This document shows positions 1-8,541 of a stretch of 64,000 nt of DNA, piece by piece (positions within the stretch are counted from its first letter, which is position 1; every line of letters starts with the position of its first letter). Position numbers and translations under genes: made by a program. Origin of the DNA: Myxococcus fulvus (GTDB lineage Bacteria > Myxococcota > Myxococcia > Myxococcales > Myxococcaceae); assembly GCF_900111765.1 (NCBI RefSeq), contig NZ_FOIB01000016.1, positions 62,001 through 126,000 on the forward strand. Reading direction: 5' to 3'. The notes under the pieces were generated by a model that saw only the letters and a list, made by a program, of their open reading frames with translations, searched no databases and was not told the DNA's origin.

Positions 1-1
1 G

Positions 2-1132
2 CTCAACCAGGAGTACGACGCCATCTGGTGTCCGACGAACGTGTACAGCTGGGCGCATTCCGGCTGGGGCCCGGTGCAGAAGTACTACCAGGCCTGCGCC
101 ACCACGGGCGAGGCCACCGGCACGCTGTGGCTGGAGAAGTGGGCCAGCGGCGCGTGGCAGCGCCTGCAGACGGCCAGCCTGCCCAAGTGGTGGTGGACGT
201 GCACGTGGGCGGTGGGCGCGGCCCAGTACCGCTCGGGCGTCGACGCCACCGCGAACGCGCTCTTCATGGAGCGCTACCGCTACGCCATCCCCAACATCGT
301 CGCCAACCTGTCGGACTTCCCGAGCGACCGCAGCTACACGGGCTTCTCCGACAACCTCCAGGGCCTCACCCACGACGCCCACTACTGGTACCAGACGCGC
401 AACGCGACGAACTTCTGGAAGGACGAGTCCACCGAGGGGCTCATCGCCTGGTGGCCGATGTCGGGGCTGAACAACAACCCCGGCGGGACCTATCGAATGC
501 CTTCGCCCTGGTACAACGCGGGCTTCCGGCACTACGGCGACCTGGTGCACGTCAACGGCTATCTCTACATCGCCATGGACGGTCCGGGGCGCAGCGGCGC
601 GGTGGGCGTGTTCAACACGAGCATGCAGTACATCGGCTATGCGTCGCTGCCGCAGTGGGAGGGCGGCGTGGCCTTCATCGCGCACAACCCACGTGACGGC
701 CTGTTCTACGCGGTGACGAACCACCCGGGCTACACGGTGCTGCGCGGCTATCAAATCACGCTGTCCGGCACGACGGTGTCCATCACGCACAAGCGCACGC
801 TGTCCTTCTCGAGCAACATCCCGCAGGGCACCTGGATCCAGGGCGGCAAGATTTCCGCGCGCGGCAACCTCTACGTGAGCGTGGGCGGCGGAGGCCAGAC
901 GTCCGGCATCTACATGGTGGACGTCGTCAACGGCTACGTGCAGGGCTACTACTACGTCCCCTACGGCTCCACCGACGAGTTCGAGGGCCTGGACCTCTGG
1001 GACCTGGACGCGGACCAGCGCATGGGCGCGCGCGGCCAGATTCACATGCAGAAGATCAACATCGACCTGCCCGGCTTCGACGACGACTACTGGTTGGGCC
1101 ACTACCGCGTGGACGACCCGAGCCGGCTGTAG
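2..1132 (+). CDS. 3' part of a secreted-type protein of unknown family
   Basis: These are the last 376 codons of a gene that begins before the window; the frame is open from base 2 and stops at TAG 1130-1132. I do not recognise the family. The visible protein is very rich in Tyr, Trp, Gly and Asn and has few Lys or Glu, a composition typical of exported beta-rich proteins. Short strand-like segments follow one another (YLYIAMDGPGR, GLFYAVTNHPG, GNLYVSVGGG), which would fit a beta-propeller; that is inference from pattern only. A Trp cluster (KWWWTCTW) lies in the first 70 visible residues and may be a lectin or carbohydrate-binding surface. The signal peptide, if there is one, is outside the window. 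Confidence 0.75.
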   Translation, partial: LNQEYDAIWCPTNVYSWAHSGWGPVQKYYQACATTGEATGTLWLEKWASGAWQRLQTASLPKWWWTCTWAVGAAQYRSGVDATANALFMERYRYAIPNIVANLSDFPSDRSYTGFSDNLQGLTHDAHYWYQTRNATNFWKDESTEGLIAWWPMSGLNNNPGGTYRMPSPWYNAGFRHYGDLVHVNGYLYIAMDGPGRSGAVGVFNTSMQYIGYASLPQWEGGVAFIAHNPRDGLFYAVTNHPGYTVLRGYQITLSGTTVSITHKRTLSFSSNIPQGTWIQGGKISARGNLYVSVGGGGQTSGIYMVDVVNGYVQGYYYVPYGSTDEFEGLDLWDLDADQRMGARGQIHMQKINIDLPGFDDDYWLGHYRVDDPSRL

Positions 1133-1286
1133 GCGCTCAGGGGCCAATCACATCAGCGCCAACACACTCCTGCCGTGGCGCTGGAAGAAGGCCTGTCATC
1201 GGGGCCCGGAAGCCCCTCGAGATTCCGGGCGCCGTCTGACAATGACATGATTGCGGGCACACCTCGCCGTCCCATCGGAGCCTGCA

Positions 1287-1556
1287 ATGACTCTCCCTGG
1301 TCGAGCGCTGTTCCTCGCATGTGCCACCATCGCCTCGCTGCTCACGGGCTGTTCCGGGCCCGACGAGGCCACCGTCGGCGGTGACGCCACCTCGGAGGCG
1401 ACGTCCTCCGAGTCCGCCCTGGCCGCCTGCACCAGCACCACCCAGACGACGTGCCGGATGGAGGCCGGGTGCTCGTGGAACGCCGGCTGCTGCGGCGGCC
1501 TGTGCCTGCCCACCAGCCAGACCTGCCCCATCACCTGCCCGCCGCCCGAGTCCTGA
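1287..1556 (+). CDS. Small cysteine-rich lipoprotein
   Basis: An 89-residue protein. I chose ATG 1287 because it is followed directly by a lipoprotein signal peptide ending in a lipobox (LLTGC) and preceded by GGAG at about 1275. The mature part starts with an Asp/Glu/Ser/Thr-rich spacer and then carries eight Cys in about 40 residues (pattern C, C, C, CC, C, C, C), which suggests a disulfide-knotted surface peptide. I see no family match. It stands alone: the partial gene upstream ends 154 bp before it, and the next gene is on the other strand. Function unknown. Confidence 0.7.
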   Translation: MTLPGRALFLACATIASLLTGCSGPDEATVGGDATSEATSSESALAACTSTTQTTCRMEAGCSWNAGCCGGLCLPTSQTCPITCPPPES

Positions 1557-1749
1557 GCGACGCGCGCGCATCGCGCCAAAAAACAACCGCGCGGTCGGCC
1601 GTCACCTCGGGAGGACTCCCGGAAGTGACAGCCGCCGCGCGGTGAAGGACTCGGAACGCCCCCCCTTCCCGCTCAGGAACCACGGAGGCTCCCGGAGCGT
1701 CCCGAATCACAGGGCCCGACGGGCGAAGGCCACCCCGTCACGTCGAGCC

Positions 1750-1774
1750 CCCGGGCACCTGCTGCGTGCCCGGG
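1750..1774 (-). terminator. Stem-loop downstream of the M4 protease
   Basis: Perfect 9-bp inverted repeat (CCCGGGCAC / GTGCCCGGG) with a 7-nt loop. It lies 22 bp beyond the stop of the minus-strand M4 protease and between two convergent genes. There is no T-tract on either side, so it is a stem-loop terminator candidate rather than a canonical intrinsic terminator. Confidence 0.5.
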
Positions 1775-1795
1775 TCCTGCAACGACAGTCGCGAG

Positions 1796-3967
1796 CTAGT
1801 TCACGCCGACGGCGGTCCAGCTCTCCTTCACCTTCGTCACCTCGGCCGAGTCCGCGCCGTACAGGTCCGTGGCCGCCTTGATGGTGGCCGTGCGCGCCTG
1901 GGCGAACGTGGTGCTGGGCGTCATGTAGTGGGCCAGGGCGCGGTAGTAGATCTTCAGGCCCTTCTCCATCCCGATGCCGTCCTTCACCTCAATCTTGGAC
2001 GTGCGGTTGGTGCCACCGTTGGCCAGCAGGTAGAACGCGTTGTTCGCGATGCCGCTGGAGCCGTGGACCTCCGTCTGCTTCGGGTAGTCCTTGTAGTTGT
2101 CGATGGAGTAGTTGTCCTTCTTCGGGTCGTCCATGTACCGCAGGCCGTCCGTGTCATCGCCGTTGGTCGGCGTCCACGCCGTCTCGCCGATGGTCCAGTT
2201 GAACTTCACGGCCGGGTTCTGCGTGGACGCGTACCACTCCACGCCCGCGCCCATGATGTCGCTGAAGGCCTCGTTCAGGCCGCCCGACTCGCCCCGGTAG
2301 ATGAGGCCGGCGGTGCGCTCCGTCAGGCCGTGGGCGATTTCGTGGCCCGCGATGTCCAGCGCGGTGAGCGGACCGGAGTCCACGCCGTCGCCGTCGCCGT
2401 AGCTCATCTTCTCGCCATCCCAGTACGCGTTGACGAAGTTCTCGCTGACGTGGACGTAGGAGACGAGCTTCTCACCCTTGCCGTCGATGGAGTCGCGGCC
2501 GAGGACGTTCTTCAGGAAGTCGTACGTCATCGCCGCGCCGTAGTGCGCGTCGACGGCGGCGCGGTTGCGCTCCGGGTCCGTGGCCTCGCCCCAGACGTTG
2601 TTGTCGTCCTTGATCTGCGTCTGGCCGCTGGCCTCTTCCTGGTTGCGCGCGTCGTACGTGGACACGCCCTTGCCGCGCGTGCCGTCCTCGAGCGTGTACG
2701 TGCCGTCCGCCTGCTTCTTGGTCTCCAGCGCGACCTTGCCGCTGTAGATGGACGTGTCGTCCGCGCCGCCCGCCGGGGGCGTCGTCGGGTCCGTGGGCGG
2801 CTGCTGCGTCGCCTTGGGGGTGATGGACAGGCCCCACTTGACCAGCTTGCCCTTGTCGCCCGCGGCATGGTCGCTCACCTTCAGCGTCCACTCGCCCTTG
2901 GCGGACTCGCCCGCGAAGGCGCTCAGGTCGAAGTCCTGCTTGATGTTGTCCGCGCTGCCGCCCGTGCGGTTGTGCACGTCGAACGTCTTGCCGGAGGGGC
3001 TGGTCAGCGTGACCTTCAGGTCACCCTTGTACGAGTGGGTGATGTCCAGCGACAGCTTGAGCTTGTCCACCGTGACGTCGTCGGCGACCGTCACCTTGGA
3101 GGTGACCGAGCCCTTGTCCTTGATCTGCGCGTTGACCGTCGTGGAGACGTTCACGTCCGCGGGGGCCGCGGCGGCGCCCTTCGCACCGGAGGCGCCCTTC
3201 GTGTCGGCCACACCGCCGTGCGTGGCGCAGGGGCAGTTCTTGAAGCCGTCGATGGTGTTGAACTTCTCGTAGACCTTCCCGCTGTTCGCGTCGATGAAGT
3301 AGTTCATCCGGCGCGGGTTCTCGGTGGCCGTGGTGTCGGCGACCTCCACGCGGTACGCGGAGCGGTACTCGCCCGACGGGTCCTTGTAGATGATGCGCTC
3401 GGAGTGCGGCTGGCGGTCCGGCGTACCCTTGAACTCCTTGAGCGCGATGTCCAGCACCTGCGCGTTGGACAGCGCGGGCTTCTGCGTGCCGAGGCCGGCC
3501 GGAATCTTGGACTGGTCACCCGTGACGCTGTCGACCTTGCCGTCCTTGGCCAGGTGCGCGACGACCTGCTCGCCGTAGACCTTCACGCCCTCGTGCTGCC
3601 GGTCCAGGCGCACGTGCGTCATGCCCAGCTCGTCCCGCTCCACGTTCTTGGGGACGAAGGAGGGGTACTGGATGCCGCCGCGCAGGCCCTGCGACGGGAG
3701 CTTGGGGGCCACGTCCAGGTGCTGCAGCGCGGTCTGGATGGCGGACTGCGCCTCCTTGCTGTCCAGCGCCAGGCGGCCGACGGGGGGAGGCAGCGGCTTG
3801 AGCGTGTTCTCCGCGCGGGCCAGGTCGGACGTCTTCGCGGCCGGGCCGAACCCGTCCTTGATGACGTTCGCGGCCGTCGGGGTCTTCGCGGCGCTCTTGG
3901 GCCGAGCCTCGGAGGAGATGGTGGGGAGAACCGTCGGCTTCGAACCTTCAGTGCGGCGAATGCTCAT
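1796..3967 (-). CDS. M4 (thermolysin-like) metalloprotease with internal P-domain
   Basis: A 723-residue zinc protease that would cleave proteins outside the cell. Domains in order: a low-complexity N-terminus (1-65), FTP/PepSY inhibitory propeptide (about 75-235), a proprotein-convertase P-domain (about 285-385, with HSYKGDLKVTL and GEWTLKVSD), a Pro/Thr linker, then the catalytic M4 domain (about 405-722). Zinc ligands and catalytic residues are visible: HEIAH at 542-546, the glutamate in GGLNEAFSD (E566), and the downstream His in VHGSSG (H637). In most family members the P-domain is C-terminal, so its place between propeptide and protease is unusual. The N-terminus (MSIRRTEGSK...) has no hydrophobic Sec signal; export by another route, or a wrong start, should be considered. 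The only usable in-frame start seen is ATG 3967. Confidence 0.93.
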   Translation of the reverse strand: MSIRRTEGSKPTVLPTISSEARPKSAAKTPTAANVIKDGFGPAAKTSDLARAENTLKPLPPPVGRLALDSKEAQSAIQTALQHLDVAPKLPSQGLRGGIQYPSFVPKNVERDELGMTHVRLDRQHEGVKVYGEQVVAHLAKDGKVDSVTGDQSKIPAGLGTQKPALSNAQVLDIALKEFKGTPDRQPHSERIIYKDPSGEYRSAYRVEVADTTATENPRRMNYFIDANSGKVYEKFNTIDGFKNCPCATHGGVADTKGASGAKGAAAAPADVNVSTTVNAQIKDKGSVTSKVTVADDVTVDKLKLSLDITHSYKGDLKVTLTSPSGKTFDVHNRTGGSADNIKQDFDLSAFAGESAKGEWTLKVSDHAAGDKGKLVKWGLSITPKATQQPPTDPTTPPAGGADDTSIYSGKVALETKKQADGTYTLEDGTRGKGVSTYDARNQEEASGQTQIKDDNNVWGEATDPERNRAAVDAHYGAAMTYDFLKNVLGRDSIDGKGEKLVSYVHVSENFVNAYWDGEKMSYGDGDGVDSGPLTALDIAGHEIAHGLTERTAGLIYRGESGGLNEAFSDIMGAGVEWYASTQNPAVKFNWTIGETAWTPTNGDDTDGLRYMDDPKKDNYSIDNYKDYPKQTEVHGSSGIANNAFYLLANGGTNRTSKIEVKDGIGMEKGLKIYYRALAHYMTPSTTFAQARTATIKAATDLYGADSAEVTKVKESWTAVGVN

Positions 3968-4126
3968 GGGGGTCTCAGGACTCCATACGAGGTGGCTGAA
4001 GAGTTATCGCGAGAATGTATCAAGAAGTTGCGCTCATCGCGAAACGAAGGCCCGCACGCGCCGGGAGCTGCCGGTGCGCACGAGCCTTCTTGCTTTTCGA
4101 GAAGCCACCTTCGAGCCCGTTCAGGC

Positions 4127-4819
4127 TCACATGAAGTTGAAGGGCATCGACACGGAGAGCGCGTGGATGAGCTGGTCCGTCTCGGCGGAGGGGCGGCGGG
4201 TGTAGGCGTTGAGGTAGCCGACCTCCAGGGAGGAGTGGTCGCCCAGCTTCCAGCCCACGCCCACGAAGGCGCGGTTCATGTCGAAGCCCCGCTGGGGTCC
4301 GTCGTTGATGGAGTTGAGGTGGACGAAGGCCTCGTCCCAGACGATGAGCGACAGCCGCCCCTCGGCCGCCACCGGCAGCGCGCCTCGCAGCATCACCCGG
4401 GCGCGGTGGGACACCGCCGTGGTGCCCGGCAGGAAGCGCTGCTCCAGGCGCGCACGCACTGTGGTCCGCACCTCGCCCAGCCGAGGAGTGAACAGGAATT
4501 GCTGGTACAGGCGGCTCTCGTTCTGACGGAACCTGGGCACACCATCCCATGACCAGACGGGAATCCAGCCGTAGCCCAGCCACAGGGAGAGGTCCTGGGT
4601 GACGCGGGTACCGCCGGCGGCGCGCAGGACGGCGCGGCCGTCGTCCTTGCTGAAGCGGGGCTGGGCCTCCAGGTAATAGAGGAACGGCTCGGCGATGGGG
4701 CCCTGAGCGCTGACGGTGTACCAGAGCTGGGGCTCGGAGCTGATGGGCCGGGCGAGGGCGGCGGGGGCAGCGAGGCCGCAGAGCAGGAGGGCGAGGAGGC
4801 GGGGGAGGAGCGAACGCAT
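4127..4819 (-). CDS. DUF2490 outer-membrane beta-barrel protein
   Basis: A 230-residue protein with a clear Sec signal peptide (Leu/Ala-rich stretch 5-23, cleavage near ALA-RP). The mature part matches DUF2490: it begins with a QLWYTVSAQG segment and continues with alternating amphipathic strands ending in aromatic residues, finishing in a terminal Phe-Asn-Phe-Met strand as outer-membrane barrels do. Strand landmarks such as RFRQNESRLYQQ and RARLEQRFLP are typical of the family. Function unknown; these proteins are usually predicted small porin-like barrels. Single gene, transcribed away from the GAF gene that starts 261 bp upstream. Confidence 0.85.
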   Translation of the reverse strand: MRSLLPRLLALLLCGLAAPAALARPISSEPQLWYTVSAQGPIAEPFLYYLEAQPRFSKDDGRAVLRAAGGTRVTQDLSLWLGYGWIPVWSWDGVPRFRQNESRLYQQFLFTPRLGEVRTTVRARLEQRFLPGTTAVSHRARVMLRGALPVAAEGRLSLIVWDEAFVHLNSINDGPQRGFDMNRAFVGVGWKLGDHSSLEVGYLNAYTRRPSAETDQLIHALSVSMPFNFM

Positions 4820-5080
4820 GATGTGTGTGCCTAGAGCATGAACAGCACCCGCTCAATCCATCCGTGCCAGCGAACGTGGCCCGGACAACGAAGGGCGGAC
4901 GCGGGGGTGTCAGACCTCTCAAAGCGGCCCGGGCCCGGGCGAAAGCAACTCCGTGCGTGTGAGGGGCGGACGCGCGGGGCGCATGGCTTGACCCGAGGGC
5001 GCGGAGGCGTGCGACGCTTCGGGCTCCCGCGTCGTCCCCCCACGCGCGTCTGGCCCGTCCCCCTCCTGGAGTTCCCCCTC

Positions 5081-5668
5081 ATGGCCACGAGTGCTTTCTC
5101 AGCCCTCATGAATGTCTCGCAGCTGTTGTTGGAGAAGGGCTTCGAGCCCGGCAACGTCACGTCCGCGCTCGGGCAGGTGGGCGCGGCGCTGGATGTGGAC
5201 CGGGTCTACATCTTCGAGAACAGCACCGCGCCCGACGGGAAGCTGCTGTGCAGCCAGCGCTACGAGTGGACCGCGGCGAGCGCCTCCGCGCAGCAGGACA
5301 ACCCCGAGCTGCGGGACGTGCCCTATGACGAGGTGATGCCGTCGTGGGTGGAGCCCCTGTCCTCGGGGCGGGTGCTCAAGGGCGCGCCGCGCGACTTCCC
5401 CTCGCCCGCGAGGGAGCTGTTGGAGAGCCAGGACATCCGCTCGCTGCTCGTCTGCCCCATCATGCTGTGCGGCGAGTGGTGGGGCTTCGTGGGCTTCGAC
5501 GACTGTCGCACCGAGCGCACCTGGCCGGGCGAGGAGAGCCACGTGCTCCAGGCCCTGTCCAACGCGCTGGCGGGCTCGCTGCGCCACGCGCGCCTGCGCA
5601 ACACGCTCAACAGCGTGCAGACGCAATTGCGCGGCATCATCGAGCGCTGCGCCGCCACCACTTCTTGA
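5081..5668 (+). CDS. Stand-alone GAF-domain protein
   Basis: A 195-residue protein made almost entirely of one GAF domain. I chose ATG 5081 because GGAG at 5068-5071 is correctly spaced; the frame is open further upstream but without domain content. The segments RVYIFEN, RYEWT, PSWVEPLSSG and LLVCPIMLCGEWWGFVGFDD are the pattern seen in GAF sensor modules of hybrid histidine kinases and cyclases. No kinase, cyclase or HTH output domain is attached, so it is probably a soluble sensor or partner protein acting in trans. The C-terminus is a short helix (LRHARLRNTLNSVQTQ) that could form a coiled-coil dimer. Ligand unknown. Confidence 0.85.
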   Translation: MATSAFSALMNVSQLLLEKGFEPGNVTSALGQVGAALDVDRVYIFENSTAPDGKLLCSQRYEWTAASASAQQDNPELRDVPYDEVMPSWVEPLSSGRVLKGAPRDFPSPARELLESQDIRSLLVCPIMLCGEWWGFVGFDDCRTERTWPGEESHVLQALSNALAGSLRHARLRNTLNSVQTQLRGIIERCAATTS

Positions 5669-6039
5669 GTCGCCGTCGGTCCGTGCCGCCGTGCCGGACC
5701 TCGAAGCGCGTGACTGGAGCGCCCGGCATGCCGCCGGGCCTCGTCGCGTGCGCTTGAGGGGTCCACCACCGGATTGAGGGGGACAGTCCCCCTCGTGAAG
5801 CCCTTGTCGCGAGCCCGTCGAGGCCTCCTTCCGTCTGGAGACAGGGTGGGCTCGTGATGGTCCAGCAATTGCTGTTGCCACACGGCAACAGGTCGGCGCA
5901 TCCATGGATGGCTTTGACATCTCCAATCCTTGCCGACCTCGAGAAGCGAGAAACCTTGCTGGGGATAAAAGTTTGGCGATACAGGACATCAATCCCTGGC
6001 GAGCCCCCTGTCGTGTATGGACAACGAGGAGCGTTCAAC
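5669..6039. other. Intergenic region with two inverted repeats and a weak promoter candidate
   Basis: No gene supported in these 371 bp. Hairpin 5721-5739 (7-bp arms GCCCGGC/GCCGGGC, 5-nt loop) could end the GAF transcript. At 5776-5794 lies a 19-bp near-perfect palindrome, GAGGGGGAC-A-GTCCCCCTC, more like a protein-binding site than an RNA hairpin because the centre is a single base. TTGCTG (5956-5961) and GATACA (5978-5983), 16 bp apart, form a weak sigma70-type promoter candidate for the following lipoprotein gene. Confidence 0.45.
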
Positions 6040-7578
6040 GTGAAGACTGGCCCGCAGCAAGACGTATCCCGGTGGGCGGTGGCGCTGGCGTGTCTCTCCG
6101 TATTGGGTTGTGGCGATGGCGCCGAAGAGTCCCCTGCCCCGCCGCTCCCGGAGTCGGTCGCGGCGCTCGCCCCGGCGGGCTGGGAGACCGTCGCCAATCA
6201 GTATCAGAGCTTCACGCTGAGCCAGCCGGCCACCGTGCGGTTCGGCGTGGGCGACAAGTGGGTCACCCGTGAGCTGGCCGCGGGCAGTGTGTATTGCTTC
6301 TTCTACCCGGACCCGGCGCCCGGCCTCTTCAAGACGTGTCAGCGCGCCACGCAGCCTCCCGCGCCCACGTCGGGCCTCAGCCCCGCGTGCGCGAGCTTCT
6401 ATCCCGCTGGCTTCACCCTCTCCAGCGCGCGAGCGGCCCCGCCCATCCCCACGCTGGCGAAGCCCGCCAAGGGCGTGGCCATCACCGAGCCCACCTTCAA
6501 CACGTGCGTGGTGCGCGCCACGGACCACGCCGCGGATGGGGTCTCCACCTTCGCGCGCAACGACTACTCGCGCCGGCAGGCCTTCAACGCGACCAACACG
6601 AAGCAGTTCGTGTACTCGCACGACAGCACCTGGCACCTGTACGACGCCAACACCCGCGCCAGGCTCCGGCAGCTCTCGGGTCCCGGCAGCGACGCCGAGC
6701 CCCAGTGGCACCCGACGAACCCGGACCTGCTCTACTACCTGCCCACCAACGGCGTGGGCATGCGGCTGCACGAGGAGAACGTGACGACGGGGACCACGCG
6801 CGTGGTGGCGGACTTCGGCGCGCGAGTCCGGGCCCTGTGGCCGACGGCGAACGCGGCGTGGACGCGCTCGGAGGGCTCGCCCTCCGCGGATGGACGCTAC
6901 TGGTGCTTCATGGTCGACGACGCCAACTGGGGCACGCTGGGCGTGTTCACGTGGGACCGTGACACCGACACCCTCCTGGGCTCGTACAACACCCAGGGAG
7001 ACCGTCCGGACCACGTGAGCATGTCCCCCAGCGGGAGCCACTGCGTGGTGTCCGGCGACGGCCCGCGCGGCACCGTGGCCTTCTCGCGCGACTTCTCGAG
7101 CCAGCGCCAGCTGCTGCACAAGTCCGAGCACTCGGACCTGGCCCGCGACGTCAACGGCGACGACGTCTACGTGGCCGTGGACTACCAGTCCAACGGGGGC
7201 GAGGTGTTCATGCTGAACCTGCGCACGGGCGTGCGCACGGCGCTGTTCAATACGTACGCGAGCGGCACGGCGACGGCGCTGCACATCTCCGGCAAGGCGT
7301 ACGCCCGGCCCGGATGGGTGCTGGTCAGCACCTACGCGGACTACGGCGGCTCGCTGCAGTGGCTGCACCGCAAGCTGCTGGCCGTGCCGCTCCAGGCGAA
7401 CCCGAGCATCTACACGCTGGCGCACCACCGCACCGCGTCCAACGGCTACTGGACGGAGCCGCTCGCCAGCGTGAACCGTGACTTCACGCGCGTGGTGTGG
7501 AACTCCAACTGGGGCAGCGGCAGCGCCACGGACGTGGACACGTACACGGTCGAGATTCCCTCGAGCGCGCTGCCGTAG
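6040..7578 (+). CDS. Beta-propeller lipoprotein (TolB/WD40-like)
   Basis: A 512-residue lipoprotein. GTG 6040 is chosen because GAGGAG at 6026-6031 lies 8 nt upstream and the start leads straight into a lipoprotein signal (CLSVLGC). Residues after about 150 contain repeated blade-like segments: STWHLYDANT, PQWHPTNPDLLYYLP, GRYWCFMVDD, DHVSMSPSGSHCVVSG, GEVFMLNLRTG. Together they indicate a 6- or 7-bladed propeller of the TolB/WD40-like or oligogalacturonate-lyase-like type. No catalytic residues can be assigned. It converges on a polysaccharide lyase gene with a shared terminator, so a role in binding or handling a polysaccharide at the cell surface is plausible but inferred only. Confidence 0.8.
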   Translation: MKTGPQQDVSRWAVALACLSVLGCGDGAEESPAPPLPESVAALAPAGWETVANQYQSFTLSQPATVRFGVGDKWVTRELAAGSVYCFFYPDPAPGLFKTCQRATQPPAPTSGLSPACASFYPAGFTLSSARAAPPIPTLAKPAKGVAITEPTFNTCVVRATDHAADGVSTFARNDYSRRQAFNATNTKQFVYSHDSTWHLYDANTRARLRQLSGPGSDAEPQWHPTNPDLLYYLPTNGVGMRLHEENVTTGTTRVVADFGARVRALWPTANAAWTRSEGSPSADGRYWCFMVDDANWGTLGVFTWDRDTDTLLGSYNTQGDRPDHVSMSPSGSHCVVSGDGPRGTVAFSRDFSSQRQLLHKSEHSDLARDVNGDDVYVAVDYQSNGGEVFMLNLRTGVRTALFNTYASGTATALHISGKAYARPGWVLVSTYADYGGSLQWLHRKLLAVPLQANPSIYTLAHHRTASNGYWTEPLASVNRDFTRVVWNSNWGSGSATDVDTYTVEIPSSALP

Positions 7579-7588
7579 CGCGAGGTGC

Positions 7589-7619
7589 GGGCCCGACGGC
7601 GCGGGTGGCCGTCGGGTCC
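7589..7619. terminator. Bidirectional stem-loop between convergent genes
   Basis: An 11-bp inverted repeat (GGGCCCGACGG / CCGTCGGGTCC, one G-T pair) with a 9-nt loop lies between the stops of the propeller lipoprotein (7578) and the lyase (7631). Position and stem strength fit a shared terminator; no T-tract. Confidence 0.6.
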
Positions 7620-7630
7620 TCGTCACGGGC

Positions 7631-8398
7631 CTACCACTGGGCGGGGTCGGCGTCGGCGAAGGTGGTGCCGACGCCAATCTCGTCGAACCAGATGCTGCGG
7701 TTGGGCTGGCTGCCCTGCATGTAGCCGTCGTCGTACCAGCCATTGGCATACAGGCCGACGCGGAACTGGAAGTAGCGGTCGTCGGCGATGGTGGTGTTGA
7801 GGTTGTACTGCTCGAGCACCTTCACGCCGTCGAACCACAGCTTGTAGAAGCCCGTGCCGTCGCTCGCCCACTTCGCCTGGATGACAATCTTGTGCCACAC
7901 CCCGGCCGACACCGTGGCCAGGTTGCCGAAGGTCACCGTCTTCTGGTTGCAGATGGTGCCCTGCTTCACCCGCGTGAAGAGCTGGTTGCCGGAAATCCAC
8001 ACCATGCTGGACGGCATGTAGTCGTCGCAGCCGGTGTCGGAGAAGTCCGCGATGAACTGCGCGATGTTGTAGGACTGCGGCTGGAACTGCCAGTCCTGCT
8101 GCAGCCGGAAGGCGAAGCCGTAGAAGCCGGTGTCGCCCCGGCGGTACACGTTGGTGCGCATCACCTCCGAGTGGTAGCGCCCGCCGTACGACGCGTCGTG
8201 AATCTGCGTCATCTTGAGCGCCGTGCCGCCTTCGTAGGTGACGTTCGTCACCTCGTTCACCGAGCCCCGGTGCTCCCGGTTCACCGAGCTCCACCCGGCC
8301 AGCGTCCCCGTGTTGCGGAACAGCGGCGCGGCGTGGGCGACCAGCGCGAACGACACCAGCGCTGCACCTGCGATGACTCCCAGCGTTCTCGTCTTCAT
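7631..8398 (-). CDS. Secreted polysaccharide lyase, probably PL20 (glucuronan lyase-like)
   Basis: A 255-residue protein with a Sec signal peptide (cleavage near AHA-APLF) followed by one beta-jelly-roll domain. The order of segments GTALKMTQ, GRYHSEV, FYGFAFRLQQDWQF, SYNIAQFIADFSD, WISGNQLFTRVKQG, WHKIVIQAKW and IWFDEIGVG matches what I recall of the heparin lyase I / PL20 fold, closest to glucuronan lyases, which cut beta-1,4-polyglucuronate by beta-elimination. The His and Tyr of GRYHSEV are candidate active-site residues (inference). Known PL20 enzymes are mainly fungal, so lateral acquisition or predation on fungal or algal polymers is possible. Two Cys pairs fit an exported protein. Confidence 0.75.
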   Translation of the reverse strand: MKTRTLGVIAGAALVSFALVAHAAPLFRNTGTLAGWSSVNREHRGSVNEVTNVTYEGGTALKMTQIHDASYGGRYHSEVMRTNVYRRGDTGFYGFAFRLQQDWQFQPQSYNIAQFIADFSDTGCDDYMPSSMVWISGNQLFTRVKQGTICNQKTVTFGNLATVSAGVWHKIVIQAKWASDGTGFYKLWFDGVKVLEQYNLNTTIADDRYFQFRVGLYANGWYDDGYMQGSQPNRSIWFDEIGVGTTFADADPAQW

Positions 8399-8541
8399 GG
8401 CTCTCGGAGGGTGAGGGGTTGGGCCTTGCGGCCTGCACGCCTCATATCCAGAAATAACCGACTAAACAGACCTGACTGTTCGAGGCGTCGACTATCGAGC
8501 GAAGGGGACGGAGGGGCCGTGGGGCACTAAGGTGGAGGGCG

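Noticed and set aside
1137..1586. 149-codon minus-strand ORF over the small lipoprotein
   Set aside because: The plus-strand frame has a start, RBS and lipobox; the minus frame is Gly/Arg-rich with no features.
1766..4552. 928-codon open frame on the plus strand across the M4 protease
   Set aside because: Shadow of the protease and DUF2490 genes; Val/Arg/Leu-rich, no domain.
5904..6272. 122-codon plus-strand ORF overlapping the start of the propeller lipoprotein
   Set aside because: Out of frame with the lipoprotein, whose GTG start has a good RBS and lipobox.
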